From NCBI GenBank assembly GCA_963846005.1, contig CAWJUH010000005.1, forward strand, positions 248,001 through 312,000: a stretch of DNA of 64,000 nucleotides, read 5' to 3'. Positions 7,798-15,849 of this stretch are shown here, piece by piece. The first letter of the stretch is position 1, and every line of letters starts with the position of its first letter. This DNA comes from CAVSUR01 sp963846005. GTDB lineage: Bacteria; Actinomycetota; Actinomycetes; Streptosporangiales; Streptosporangiaceae. The position numbers and the translations under genes were made by a program. The notes under the pieces were generated by a model. The model saw only the letters and a program-made list of their open reading frames with translations. It had not been told where the DNA came from and searched no databases.

Positions 7798-8304
7798 ATG
7801 CCAGATCATGAAGCCGATCTCAGTTCTCCCAGCGGTTCTGCGTCGTCCAACCCCAAAGTGACTGCCTGGAGTGTGCTGGAGCCCCTGAGTGAGGCCGAAT
7901 GCATGCAGCTGCTCGCCAACGGTGGTTTGGGGCGTCTGGTCTATAACAGCCGGTATGGGCCTACGGCGCTGCCGACGGTGTACAGGATCGACGGCGAGTC
8001 GATTGTCTTGGGCACGTGGGACCCCGCCCTCTTTGACGAAGACCTGCGTACTGGTATTGCGCATGCCGAGTACAAGGTTGCCGTGGAGGCCGACCAGATC
8101 GATCTGGAGGCGCGCGAAGGGTGGATCGTGCTGGTGCGGGGAGCGGCGCATCATCTGGATACCGAGGCCGAGCGCGCGCCGATCATCGGCGCCGGACTTG
8201 AGCCGTGGATTGAGGGGGTGCCTGCGCACTTCATCCGGGTGACCCCCACCAGTATGTGGGGCAACCGCGTCCTGCGGCCATACGGCAGCGGAAGTATGTC
8301 GTGA
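7798..8304 (+). CDS. pyridoxamine 5'-phosphate oxidase-like flavin-binding protein
   Basis: This 168-residue protein belongs to the split beta-barrel PPOX family that binds FMN or F420. The signature E-A-E-C-M-Q-L-L-A then G-G-L-G-R-L-V-Y near residue 33-50 matches the start of the fold. It is followed by A-L-P-T-V-Y, the conserved V-A-V-E-A-D-Q-I-D strand and G-W-I-V-L-V-R-G-A-A. The ATG at 7798 opens the frame, giving a disordered N-terminus of about 25 residues before the domain. It is probably a cytoplasmic reductase or nitroimidazole-type flavoprotein; the substrate is unknown. It stands alone between two decayed regions. Confidence 0.85.
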   Translation: MPDHEADLSSPSGSASSNPKVTAWSVLEPLSEAECMQLLANGGLGRLVYNSRYGPTALPTVYRIDGESIVLGTWDPALFDEDLRTGIAHAEYKVAVEADQIDLEAREGWIVLVRGAAHHLDTEAERAPIIGAGLEPWIEGVPAHFIRVTPTSMWGNRVLRPYGSGSMS

Positions 8305-8697
8305 TGTGAGCGGAGAGCGCGGCTAACAGAGCCGACTAGATGAACTTTAGAACACGTTTGATCCCGTGATAGCGGCGTCTCCGCAGCTCCGCCTCGGAAG
8401 CTGATCCACTGGCGTTGTTGGGTTGCGCAGACTTTCTGCGCCGTCTTCAAGGCGCGCCTCCGGCGCGCCAGGCTGCCCGGCCCTGGCCGGGCTCTTGGCA
8501 CGGGCGCGTGGGTGTCACCAGCGCTACGCGCGACTCCTGACGGTGATCTTCCACGGCAAGGATCCGGCAGCTATCGGGAGGACGGGGGAGGAGACGTGGC
8601 GGTTTGAGGATTAAAGCGTGAAGATCAGCAATAACGGCCGCTGACCTGCTCGCCGTCCTGGGCCTGGCGCAGCTGCCCGCGCCGCTATGATACATGT
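8305..8697. other. non-coding stretch carrying repeat copy 4
   Basis: I see no gene here. It contains the inverted GC-rich motif GGCGCGCCTCCGGCGCGCC near 8451-8469 and R-family copy 4. The segment abruptly gives way to AT-rich DNA at about 8690. Confidence 0.45.
8536..8587 (+). repeat. interspersed repeat family R, copy 4
   Basis: The copy reads CCTGACGGTGATCTTCCACG then GCAAGGATCCGGCAGC and CTATCGGGAGGACGGG. It is close to copy 3 and lies about 110 bases upstream of the AT-rich membrane protein gene. Confidence 0.7.
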
Positions 8698-8913
8698 ATG
8701 TATAGACACCATATATTGCACCTAGGTGCATGGCTGCCAATTATTATTGTGGTTGCCTTATTAATTTTCGCTTTTGAAATATGGATGATTGTTGATGCAG
8801 CCATTAATAAAGAGATTACCGATAAAGCAAAAGCTTGGTGGATAATCGGCATGCTTATCATCCATCCATTTGTCGCAATTGCTTACTTTTTTACTGACCA
8901 TCGTAAACGCTAA
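8698..8913 (+). CDS. AT-rich small membrane protein, PLDc_N-like
   Basis: This 71-residue protein has two membrane helices (about residues 11-33 and 46-65) and a charged tail D-H-R-K-R. The pattern W-M-I-V-D-A then W-W-I-I-G-M-L-I-I-H-P-F and A-Y-F-F resembles the N-terminal membrane domain found before phospholipase D/cardiolipin synthase modules (PLDc_N). By hand count the frame is about 37% GC (79 of 216 bases), using codons such as ATA, TTA, AAA and AAT that are almost absent from neighbouring genes. That strongly suggests recent transfer from a low-GC donor. The start at 8698 follows an AT-rich stretch with a TATGAT box at about 8686. The function is unknown. Confidence 0.8.
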   Translation: MYRHHILHLGAWLPIIIVVALLIFAFEIWMIVDAAINKEITDKAKAWWIIGMLIIHPFVAIAYFFTDHRKR

Positions 8914-9147
8914 GCTCTGAGCTGCTGGGCCGGTTTAGCGAAGTCGTCCAGGCAGACCACGTGCGCTCTGCCGAACTGAGCTACCCGGTCCAGATGCGGT
9001 CCAGACACTCAACTCAAGGGGCCACCCCGCAGCTCAGAAGGTTGTCCGTCCACGGGCACATGAAGTCACCGGCAGGTCCGAAGCGATGAGAGCTGCCGCG
9101 ATGCAGCTCCAGGTCACGCCGCTTCCGCCCACGTCGCGAGACTGGCC
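8914..9147. other. intergenic region with a second copy of repeat B
   Basis: GC content returns to the local norm immediately after the AT-rich gene. The region 9053-9135 repeats 6766-6848 imperfectly. A minus-strand sequence near 8930-8990 looks like the 5' half of a tRNA but cannot fold into a complete one. Confidence 0.5.
9053..9135. repeat. accessory repeat B, copy 2
   Basis: It starts CGGGCACATGAAG and runs through GATGAGAG, GCAGCTCCAGGTCACGC and CTTCCGCCCACGT, matching 6766-6848 with scattered substitutions and one small gap. Confidence 0.65.
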
Positions 9148-9738
9148 TCAATCGACGGATGAACGGTTGCTCTGATACCGCAGGCGTACGACGCCGGAGT
9201 CGTAGGTCTTCGCGGCGGCCAGCTCCAGCTCGGTTCTCTGGGTGAATAGCGGTTGGCCGACCCCGATAGCACGGGGATGGACTTGCAGGACGTACTCGTC
9301 GATGAGTTCGAGCCGAGCAAACCGTTGTGCGGTGCGGACCCCGCCGGGCACCCCGATATCGCGGCCGGGTTGCCGCTTGATTTCAGTGACTGCGGCGACT
9401 AGGTCGTCGTCGCTGGGAGCGACGATCAGCTCAGAGTTGGCCCACGGCAGATCCACAGGCTGGTTGGAGATGACGATGCGGTGCAGACCGTTGATCGTGG
9501 TGGCGAGGTCGCGGGCTGCCGGTGATGCCGATGGGTCGGCAGCGGCGCTCTCCCAGTAGGGGATCATGCCTTGGGCTACTGGATAGCCGAGGAAGCCAGC
9601 GTCGGATGCCCTCAGCAAGGCAATGATGTCGTCATTGAGTTCTTGGTCCGGGGTGCCGAGCATCCAGTCCAGTTCGTTGTCGGGACCGGCTATGAAGCCG
9701 TCCGCGGTGGTGGTCATGTAGAGGATCACTCTTCGCAT
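9148..9738 (-). CDS. dihydrofolate reductase / RibD C-terminal family protein
   Basis: This 196-residue protein has the RibD_C/DHFR-like fold. It begins M-R-R-V-I-L-Y-M-T-T-T-A-D-G-F-I-A-G-P-D-N, the family N-terminus, followed by a G-Y-P-V-A region, V-I-S-N-Q, and G-R-D-I-G-V-P-G-G-V in place of the usual nucleotide-loop glycine motif, then D-E-Y-V-L-Q-V-H-P and G-Q-P-L-F. Members are NADPH-dependent reductases of unknown substrate, found widely in actinobacteria. The ATG at 9738 is well placed. A related paralogue lies at 11352 on the other strand. Confidence 0.88.
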   Translation of the reverse strand: MRRVILYMTTTADGFIAGPDNELDWMLGTPDQELNDDIIALLRASDAGFLGYPVAQGMIPYWESAAADPSASPAARDLATTINGLHRIVISNQPVDLPWANSELIVAPSDDDLVAAVTEIKRQPGRDIGVPGGVRTAQRFARLELIDEYVLQVHPRAIGVGQPLFTQRTELELAAAKTYDSGVVRLRYQSNRSSVD

Positions 9739-10087
9739 GGCGAACCTTCCAGGGTGTAGCCGGGGGGCGGCTGATCGGCTTCAGGTGCGCCCTCGTCCGC
9801 AATGAACTCGCTCCACACTAAGGGCGAACCGGACTTGCGGCGAGGTCCAGTTCCACGCCGGTACAGTGGTCCAGTTCGGCCTGAGGGCAGGCAGGAGGAC
9901 GGCGCGTCACACCCGCGCCGTCGTCCAGGTCACTATCGCCGTGGATCGAGACCCGGCCTACATGATCAGGCACGGATTGCCTGATTAGGCCGTTCAGCCG
10001 GCGGCCGGCGGTTCAGCGATGTGCCGGTAACGGTGGGTGAGGTGGGCGATGATCGAGGCTGCAAATATCTGCCGAGGAGGCCACCCA
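9739..10087. other. divergent intergenic region
   Basis: There is no supported gene between the divergent RibD-like and SDR genes. It contains the 14-base AGACCCGGCCTACA (9949-9962), identical to the start of the second rnpB 3'-end repeat, and a stem-loop just after it. Confidence 0.45.
9965..9985. other. perfect stem-loop ATCAGGCA/TGCCTGAT
   Basis: Eight-base perfect arms enclose the loop CGGAT. There is no T-run after it, so it is not a clear intrinsic terminator. It could be an operator in the divergent promoter region or part of a decayed attachment site, since it directly follows a fragment of the rnpB-end repeat. Confidence 0.4.
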
Positions 10088-10998
10088 GTGCGATCCGTAG
10101 TCATCACCGGTGCATCGAGCGGCATCGGACGTGATGCCGCGTTGCGCTTCAATCGGCTCGGATACCGGGTCTTCGCCGGTGTGCGCAACCTCGGCGACGG
10201 CCGCCGGGTCGCCTCAGCGTCCGCCGATCCGGCGCAGTGCGTGCCGCTGCTGCTGGACGTGACCGACGCCGGCCAGGTGCTGCGCGCGCGAGACACCGTG
10301 CTAGACGACGTCGGTCCGCAAGGCCTGACCGCGCTGATCAGCAACGCCGGCATCGCGGCCATGTCGGGAGCCACCTCCTGCGAGGAGTGCCCGCTCGAGA
10401 CGCAGCAGCGCGTCATGGACGTCAACCATTTCGGGGCCGTGCGAGTAATCCAGGCTTTCCTTCCGCTGCTACGGGCCGCAAAAGGCACGGTCGTGGTCAA
10501 TACCGCGCTGATGGCGCACACCGTCATTCCGTTCAACGCTGGCTACGCCGCGTCGAAATGCGCCCTCGAAGGGTGGACCGACAGCTTGCGCCGCGAGGTC
10601 GCTCACCTCGGCATACGGGTGGCGATGATCGAGGCGGCCTACATCTCGTCCGGAATGGAACACAAGCAGCACGCCGATACTGCGACCACCAGCGAGATCT
10701 ACCCCGCGGAGGCGGCCCTCCGTTCCGCCATGGCCGCCTGGCGGACCGGTTCTCCGACAGGCCATCAGCCTCCCCGCGGCGCATGTCAGAGGCCATGATC
10801 CGCGCCGTCGGCGCCCGCAAGCCGAAGCCCCGCACCGTGGTCGGCAGCGGCGGGCGAGCGATCTGGACGGTCGGCTGCCTGCCCGGCCGAACCCAGGACG
10901 CGATCTTTCGCCTGGCGATGTCACCAATGGCTCGATGGGCCTCACACCTTGGCCCTCGTGACCAGATTCCCGGCCCCGCCAGGTCATCAAGCAGCTGA
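10088..10998 (+). pseudogene. short-chain dehydrogenase/reductase, frameshifted near the C-terminus
   Basis: A GTG at 10088, preceded by GAGGAGG, opens an SDR with the NAD(P) motif T-G-A-S-S-G-I-G (residues 7-14), S-N-A-G at 85-88 and Y-A-A-S-K (Tyr153, Lys157). The position 13 residues before Tyr, normally the catalytic Ser, is Ala140. Near 10735 the frame must shift by one to continue as A-D-R-F-S-D-R-P, then M-I-R-A-V-G-A-R-K-P-K-P-R-T-V-V-G and a normal SDR tail ending at 10998. Unshifted, the frame ends at 10798 with unrelated residues. Loss of both the Ser and the frame suggests a non-functional gene, unless the shift is a sequencing error. Confidence 0.75.
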
Positions 10999-11351
10999 CC
11001 TGCGGCGGGTTCATCGCCGAGACGGCGCTCGTCACCGGAATGCCTCGCGACCGTGGCCGCGACCGCCTTCCACGCCTCGCTGATGCCGGTCTTCACGGTC
11101 GGCTCGTCCCCGGCGCCCGCCCTGGTCCTGCTCACCCTGGGCGCCGGCCTGGCCGTCGCCCTGCTCACGGCGGCCGCGCTCTTCGCTCGCGCCCCGGCCC
11201 GGGATGACCAGGGGCGCGGCCCGTCGCCGGCTGATCGTGAGCCGGCTGTCCTGCACGCCCGAAGAAAAATGTCGAATCGGCAGGCAGGCGTTCGTGCAAG
11301 AGATAACGGGGCCGCGGCCATGCGGCCCGCGGCACGAAAAGGAGCAGGCCG
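10999..11351 (+). pseudogene. possible remnant of a membrane protein C-terminus
   Basis: Between about 11053 and 11215 the plus strand reads A-T-A-F-H-A-S-L-M-P-V-F-T, then V-L-L-T-L-G-A-G-L-A-V-A-L-L and A-A-L-F-A-R-A, which looks like the last one or two helices of a polytopic membrane protein followed by a charged tail. No start or upstream domain is present and the frame runs on into the next gene. This is a weak call; the rest of the stretch shows nothing. Confidence 0.3.
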
Positions 11352-11936
11352 ATGCGCTCGATCACGGCGACGATGTGGATCACCCTGGACGGCGTCGTGC
11401 AGGGCCTGGCGCGCCCGGACGAGGACACCCGCGGCGGCTTCGCCCACGGCGGCTGGGGCCCGCAATACGACGACGAGGTGATGGGCCGCGAGATGGCCGC
11501 GGCCATGGCCAGGCCGGGGGACATGCTGCTCGGCCGCCGGACCTGGCAGGACTTCATCACCGTGTGGGCAGACCGGACCGACGGCAACCCCGTCACCGCG
11601 CGGATGAACCCGACGACGAAGTACGTGGTGTCCACCACGCTCACCGATGCGGATGCCTGGCAGCACTCGGTCCTGCTGCGCGGCGACGCCGCCGATCTGG
11701 TGGCCGGGCTGAAGGCCCGGCCGGGCGGTGACCTGGGCATCGTCGGCAGCGCGTCGCTGGTGCGAAGCCTGCATGCGGCCGGCCTGATCGACCACTACGT
11801 CCTGCTGATCTGCCCGCTGACGCTCGGCAGCGGCGCGCGGCTGTTCGAGGGTCCCGCCCCGCTGACCGAGTTCGGGCTCACCGGCAGCGTCACCACGACC
11901 AAGGGCGTCATCATCGCCCGCTACACCCGCCGCTAA
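11352..11936 (+). CDS. dihydrofolate reductase / RibD C-terminal family protein
   Basis: This is a complete 194-residue RibD_C-like reductase. The N-terminus M-R-S-I-T-A-T-M-W-I-T-L-D-G-V-V-Q is followed by L-L-G-R-R-T-W-Q-D-F, T-K-Y-V-V-S-T-T-L, G-D-L-G-I-V-G-S-A-S-L-V-R (the nucleotide-binding glycine loop) and I-C-P-L-T-L-G-S-G-A-R-L-F. It follows the family more closely than the paralogue at 9148. AAAAGGAG upstream of the ATG is a good ribosome binding site. It overlaps the convergent methyltransferase gene by four bases. The substrate is unknown. Confidence 0.9.
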   Translation: MRSITATMWITLDGVVQGLARPDEDTRGGFAHGGWGPQYDDEVMGREMAAAMARPGDMLLGRRTWQDFITVWADRTDGNPVTARMNPTTKYVVSTTLTDADAWQHSVLLRGDAADLVAGLKARPGGDLGIVGSASLVRSLHAAGLIDHYVLLICPLTLGSGARLFEGPAPLTEFGLTGSVTTTKGVIIARYTRR

Positions 11937-12685
11937 CTGGCCTTGCGCCCCACGACCAGCCAGCCCGGCGGGCTGCCGTCGCCGCGCTGCCCGAGGGCGG
12001 TCAGAGCGACAGTGCTCACGGCGAACCCGGACGCGGTCAAGTCGCGGCGCAGCGCGGGCAGCGGGCAGGTGCGGTAGTACATGACGAACGGGGGCCGCCA
12101 CACTGCGTTGCGGGCCCGCATGGCCAGGTCAAACCCGAGCAGCGCCCAGTACCAGGCCGAAGTGACCGGCGGCGCCGCGCCGAGCGGGACGGCGAAGATC
12201 CCGCCCGGCCGCAGCGCCCGGTACACCCCGGCCAGCAGCGCGGGCCGCTCGGCGGGCAGGAAGTGCCCGAGGGCCCCGAAGCTGACCGCCAGGTCGAAGG
12301 CCCCGGTAAAGGGCAGCGCCCGGGCATCGGCCCGCACCCACCCGGCACCCGGGTGCGCTCGGCGCGCCTGCGCCAGCATGCCCGCGCTGAAGTCGGCGCC
12401 CGCAACCGGCCCGCGGCACACCGAGCGCAGCACGCGCAGCCCCGCGCCGGTGCCGCAGCACACGTCCAGCCCGCGGCCGAACGGGCCAAGCGGGCGCAGC
12501 GCCCCGGCCGTCGCATCCAGGATGCCGTCGGGAGTGCGGAAGGGCGTGCGGTCGAATTTGGGCGCCAGCAGGTCATAGCCGCCCTCGACCGACGACAGCG
12601 CCTGCACCGCCAGTTCACGGGCAGACGGGCCTCCGGGCGAGAACACCGGCCAAGGGTACTTGCCGGCGAGAACCTGCCCTTGCAC
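11933..12685 (-). CDS. class I SAM-dependent methyltransferase
   Basis: This 250-residue cytoplasmic methyltransferase has motif I as L-D-V-C-C-G-T-G-A-G near residue 93, an acidic motif II region (A-G-A-D-F-S), D-A-R-A-L-P-F (motif III) and D-L-A-V-S-F-G-A-L-G-H-F (motif IV), then R-A-L-R-P-G-G. It is a small-molecule Methyltransf_11-type enzyme. The acceptor cannot be predicted. It is a single gene converging on the RibD-like gene and diverging from the GT-C-like gene. Confidence 0.88.
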   Translation of the reverse strand: MQGQVLAGKYPWPVFSPGGPSARELAVQALSSVEGGYDLLAPKFDRTPFRTPDGILDATAGALRPLGPFGRGLDVCCGTGAGLRVLRSVCRGPVAGADFSAGMLAQARRAHPGAGWVRADARALPFTGAFDLAVSFGALGHFLPAERPALLAGVYRALRPGGIFAVPLGAAPPVTSAWYWALLGFDLAMRARNAVWRPPFVMYYRTCPLPALRRDLTASGFAVSTVALTALGQRGDGSPPGWLVVGRKAS

Positions 12686-12789
12686 CGCACTTCACCAGGA
12701 CCGCGACAGTTCGCCAACCGGCCGACGGCGCCGCGACCGCGCCGTTACTCTGAGTTTCTACCCCGTCACCCAGAGCAGAAGTTGACACC

Positions 12790-14316
12790 ATGGCCGTTGC
12801 TGTCCGGACACCCCCCGAGCAGGCTCAGCAAGCGCCCCGGCGCTCCGATCGCCCGCTGATCGCGGCGATCGCCGTGCTGGCGTTCGCGATCCGGCTGACG
12901 CCGGTGCTGCTCGGCGGCGGCCTGGGCTCGTTCGGCCGCTACGACGACGGCGTGTACTACGCGGCTGGCGACGCGCTGACGTTCGGCCGGGTGCCCTACC
13001 GCGACTTCGTGCTGCTGCACCCGCCGGGGATCGCGCTGGTCCTGGCGCCGTTCGCGTTCTTCGGGCGGCTGACCTCCGACCCGGCCGGGATGGCGTTCGC
13101 CCGGCTGGCGTTCATGGCCGTCGGCGCGCTCAACGCGGCCCTGGTCACGGTCCTGGCCAGGCGCTGGAGCCGCGCTGCCGCCATCGCGGCCGGGCTGCTG
13201 TACGCGTGCTGGATGCCCGCGGTCTACAGCGAGCAGTCGACCATGCTGGAGCCGCTGGGCAGCACGGCCCTGCTCGTCGCGCTGGTGCTGCTGCTGAAGA
13301 CACCGCGGCCGCCCGCGGCCAGGGCGCAGCTCGCGGCCGGCGCGGCGCTGGGGCTGGCCTGCGTGCTGAAGGCCTGGTACGTGGCGCCGTTCGCGACCAT
13401 CGCCGCCTGGCAGCTGGCGACGGCCCCGCCGCGCGCGGCGCTCCGGGTGGCCGCGACGGGCTGCGCGGCGGCCGGCGCCGTGCTGCTGCCGTTCGCGATC
13501 CTCGCCCGCGGGCCGATGTTCCAGATGATCATCGAGGACCAGCTGCGGCGCACCCCGACGCTGGAGCCGTGGAACGAGCGGATGGTCAGCATCCTCGGCG
13601 TCAAGATCTTCTTCACCGGCCACCCGGCGCTGATAGCAGCCGCGACCATGGCGGCGCTGGTGCTGCTGGCCGCCGCGGCCCTGCTCTGCCTGTACGACCG
13701 GCACACCCGGGTCCTGGTCGCGGTGCTGGCGGTGAACTTGCTGGTGCTGCTGGCCAGCCCGTCCTATTTCCATCACTACGCGGCTCTCACCGCCGCGCCG
13801 ATAGCGCTGGTCTTCGGCGTGGCCGTGACCAGGATCGGGGCGCGGCTGCCGCCCCGCCCGGCGGCCGCGCCGGCCGCCCTGCTGGTGGTGGTCGCGGTCA
13901 TCCTGACCGGCGGCATACGCACCGCGATCAGCAAGGACGGCCGGCACTTCCCTGGCCTTCAGCTCGCGCGGGCCGCCCCGGCCGGGTGCGTGGCCGCCGA
14001 CGACCCGCAGGCGCTGATCCAGATGAACCGGCTCAGCAGCGACCTGCGCGCGGGCTGCCCGCTGCAGCCCGACATCCGCGGCACCAGCTACGCCTCGCTG
14101 TTCCGGACCGGCCCGGCCGGGCACGGCCTGCCGCGCGCCGACAACCGGGCCTTCCAGCGCTACCTCGCCGGCTACCTGCTGTCGGCCCGCTCGTTCATCG
14201 TGCTGAACGCGCGCAGCGACGGGCTCCGGCCGCGCACCGCACGCGCCCTGGCCCGGCAGCCGGTGCTGCGGGACGCCCGCGGCTTCATCCTGCGCGCCGG
14301 ACCGCCCGCCCGCTGA
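12790..14316 (+). CDS. GT-C-like polytopic membrane glycosyltransferase (ArnT/PMT type)
   Basis: This 508-residue protein has about ten hydrophobic helices and an early extracytoplasmic acidic motif, F-G-R-Y-D-D-G-V-Y-Y, at residues 48-57, as in family 39-type glycosyltransferases that use polyprenyl-linked sugars. The next loop, V-P-Y-R-D-F-V-L-L-H-P-P-G, is also typical. A soluble extracytoplasmic C-terminal domain follows the last helix. The likely role is transfer of a sugar to a cell-surface glycan or protein. The acceptor is unknown, and there is no linked glycan cluster to help. Confidence 0.75.
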   Translation: MAVAVRTPPEQAQQAPRRSDRPLIAAIAVLAFAIRLTPVLLGGGLGSFGRYDDGVYYAAGDALTFGRVPYRDFVLLHPPGIALVLAPFAFFGRLTSDPAGMAFARLAFMAVGALNAALVTVLARRWSRAAAIAAGLLYACWMPAVYSEQSTMLEPLGSTALLVALVLLLKTPRPPAARAQLAAGAALGLACVLKAWYVAPFATIAAWQLATAPPRAALRVAATGCAAAGAVLLPFAILARGPMFQMIIEDQLRRTPTLEPWNERMVSILGVKIFFTGHPALIAAATMAALVLLAAAALLCLYDRHTRVLVAVLAVNLLVLLASPSYFHHYAALTAAPIALVFGVAVTRIGARLPPRPAAAPAALLVVVAVILTGGIRTAISKDGRHFPGLQLARAAPAGCVAADDPQALIQMNRLSSDLRAGCPLQPDIRGTSYASLFRTGPAGHGLPRADNRAFQRYLAGYLLSARSFIVLNARSDGLRPRTARALARQPVLRDARGFILRAGPPAR

Positions 14317-14416
14317 CCCGCCGATGCGGCCAACCTCCGCGTGCCTGCCGGCGCCCGCCACTACGATCGGCGCGAATGTGGCACAACTGGCCACCCGTAA
14401 CGAGAGGCAGCACTGT

Positions 14417-15274
14417 ATGCGTTTTCGCCCCCGCTTGATGCTCAGCCTCCTGGGCGTGAGCTTGCCGGCCGTGGGCCTGATGGTGGCCGTCAGCCCGGCC
14501 GCCAGCGCCAGCCCCGCGCCCAGCGCGAGCGCCACCGCCCGGGCTGCCGCGCTGCATTACCTGCGGCACCTGCACATCGGGCAGCACGCCACCGATCACG
14601 CGGTGGCGGGCACGAGCAAGCGGATCAAGGCCCTGACCCAGCTGCAGAGCAACAACTGGTCCGGTTACGCCGACAACAACACCGGCGGCACCACCTACAC
14701 CTCGGTGGCCGGCAACTGGTACGAGCCGTCGGTCAGCTGCACCTCGACCACGTCACTGGCCGCGTTCTGGGTCGGCATCGACGGCCTGACCAGCGGCTCG
14801 GTGGAGCAGGACGGCTCGCTGGCGGAGTGCTCGGGCGGCAAGGCCTACTACTACACGTGGTGGGAGATGTACCCGGCCAACGCCGTGCAGATCGTCGGCA
14901 CGACGCTCAAGCCGGGCCAGCACATCCGGGCCTCGGTGGTCCGCAGCGGCACCAAATACACCCTGCAGGTGACCGACTCGACCGCCTCGGCGGACAGCTT
15001 CACCAAGACCGAGACCTGCTCCAGCTGCAAGAACTCCAGCGCGGAGTGGATCGCGGAAGCGCCAAGCGGATCGAACGGCATCTACCCGCTGCCGGACTTC
15101 CACACCTGGACGCTGGGCAGCTCCAGCGTCAAATCCGGCTCCAGGTCGGGCGTGATCTCCACGTTCAGCGACGACGAGATCACGATGGTCGACGGCTCGG
15201 GCAACGTCGAGGCGCAGCCGTCCGCGCTCACCGGCGGCGACGCGTTCAAGGTCGCCTGGAAGCGCAGCACCTGA
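14417..15274 (+). CDS. secreted G1-family glutamic endopeptidase
   Basis: This is a 285-residue exported protein with a start at 14417 after GAGAGGCAG. The signal peptide has R-F-R-P-R, a hydrophobic core and an A-S-A-S-P cleavage region near residue 30. After a pro-region of about 45 residues the mature domain shows the G1 peptidase hallmarks: N-N-W-S-G-Y, F-W-V-G-I-D-G, S-V-E-Q-D-G, Y-Y-T-W-W-E-M-Y-P, and S-S-A-E-W-I-A-E-A-P, which carries the likely catalytic Glu (family knowledge: a Gln/Glu dyad active at acid pH). A strong bidirectional terminator follows. Confidence 0.9.
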   Translation: MRFRPRLMLSLLGVSLPAVGLMVAVSPAASASPAPSASATARAAALHYLRHLHIGQHATDHAVAGTSKRIKALTQLQSNNWSGYADNNTGGTTYTSVAGNWYEPSVSCTSTTSLAAFWVGIDGLTSGSVEQDGSLAECSGGKAYYYTWWEMYPANAVQIVGTTLKPGQHIRASVVRSGTKYTLQVTDSTASADSFTKTETCSSCKNSSAEWIAEAPSGSNGIYPLPDFHTWTLGSSSVKSGSRSGVISTFSDDEITMVDGSGNVEAQPSALTGGDAFKVAWKRST

Positions 15275-15294
15275 CCCGTTTCACCCGCACCGGA

Positions 15295-15335
15295 GCGCCC
15301 GGTGCCGCCCCGCGCCCGCGGGCGGCACCGGGCGC
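15295..15335. terminator. bidirectional hairpin terminator
   Basis: A perfect 16-bp stem, GCGCCCGGTGCCGCCC paired with GGGCGGCACCGGGCGC, surrounds a 9-base loop. It lies between the convergent ends of the peptidase gene (15274) and the next minus-strand gene (15367). There is no U-run, as is usual for high-GC actinobacteria. Confidence 0.8.
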
Positions 15336-15366
15336 GCTGGCATCCGGGCCGGCCCGCGGCAGGATC

Positions 15367-15849
15367 TCAGCCACCGAGAGTGTCGATCACGTCCTTGGAG
15401 TGCGTGACCGGCAGCCGGTTGCCCTCAAGCTCGACACGCGAGCTGCTGGCGTCATCGATCAGCTCCAGCACGCGCACGTTCACCCGCTGGTGGACCCGCA
15501 CGCTCAGGCCTGCCCGCGGCACCTGGAAGACAACCGCCGTGGGCTCGCTGTGCCTGGTGGGCGCGGCGAATCCGTACACCATCGTGGCGGTGACGCCGAC
15601 GAGCATCCTGTCGGGCAGCCCGGCACGGGCGCCCGCGGCGTGCGCGCCGGCGAGGGAGCCCGCCCCCAGGCCGATGGCCTGTCCCGCCCCGCCGAGCAAC
15701 CCTCCGGCCTCGCCGCCGGCCAGGCCTCCGGCGAACCTGCCCCCGGTCTGGCCGCGCGGGCTGAACTGGCCGGCGGCGAGCACCTCGTCCTTGATCCCCA
15801 ACTCCGCCAGCGCGGCCTGCACCAGCTCGACCATCCGCTCCTCGGGCAT
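15367..15849 (-). CDS. conserved hypothetical protein with central Gly/Ala-rich segment
   Basis: The protein is 160 residues from the ATG at 15849, which is nine bases after GAAAGG; ATGs at 15858 and 15906 are alternatives. The N-terminal helix (E-E-R-M-V-E-L-V-Q-A-A-L) is followed by a segment of about 45 residues rich in Gly and Ala that may insert in the membrane. The C-terminal half is a beta-rich domain ending S-K-D-V-I-D-T-L-G-G. The layout resembles small actinobacterial proteins with a PH-like C-terminal half, but I cannot name the family. Confidence 0.6.
   Translation of the reverse strand: MPEERMVELVQAALAELGIKDEVLAAGQFSPRGQTGGRFAGGLAGGEAGGLLGGAGQAIGLGAGSLAGAHAAGARAGLPDRMLVGVTATMVYGFAAPTRHSEPTAVVFQVPRAGLSVRVHQRVNVRVLELIDDASSSRVELEGNRLPVTHSKDVIDTLGG

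Noticed and set aside
8925..8995. Minus-strand sequence resembling a tRNA 5' half (GGGTAGCTCAGTTCGGCAGAGC)
   Set aside because: The D-arm-like part is good, but no anticodon stem or T-arm can be formed, so it is at best a fragment and was not annotated as a tRNA.
12766..14535. Long minus-strand open frame opposite the GT-C-like gene
   Set aside because: Low-complexity sequence with no hydrophobic or catalytic pattern; the plus-strand frame has clear membrane helices and a family motif.
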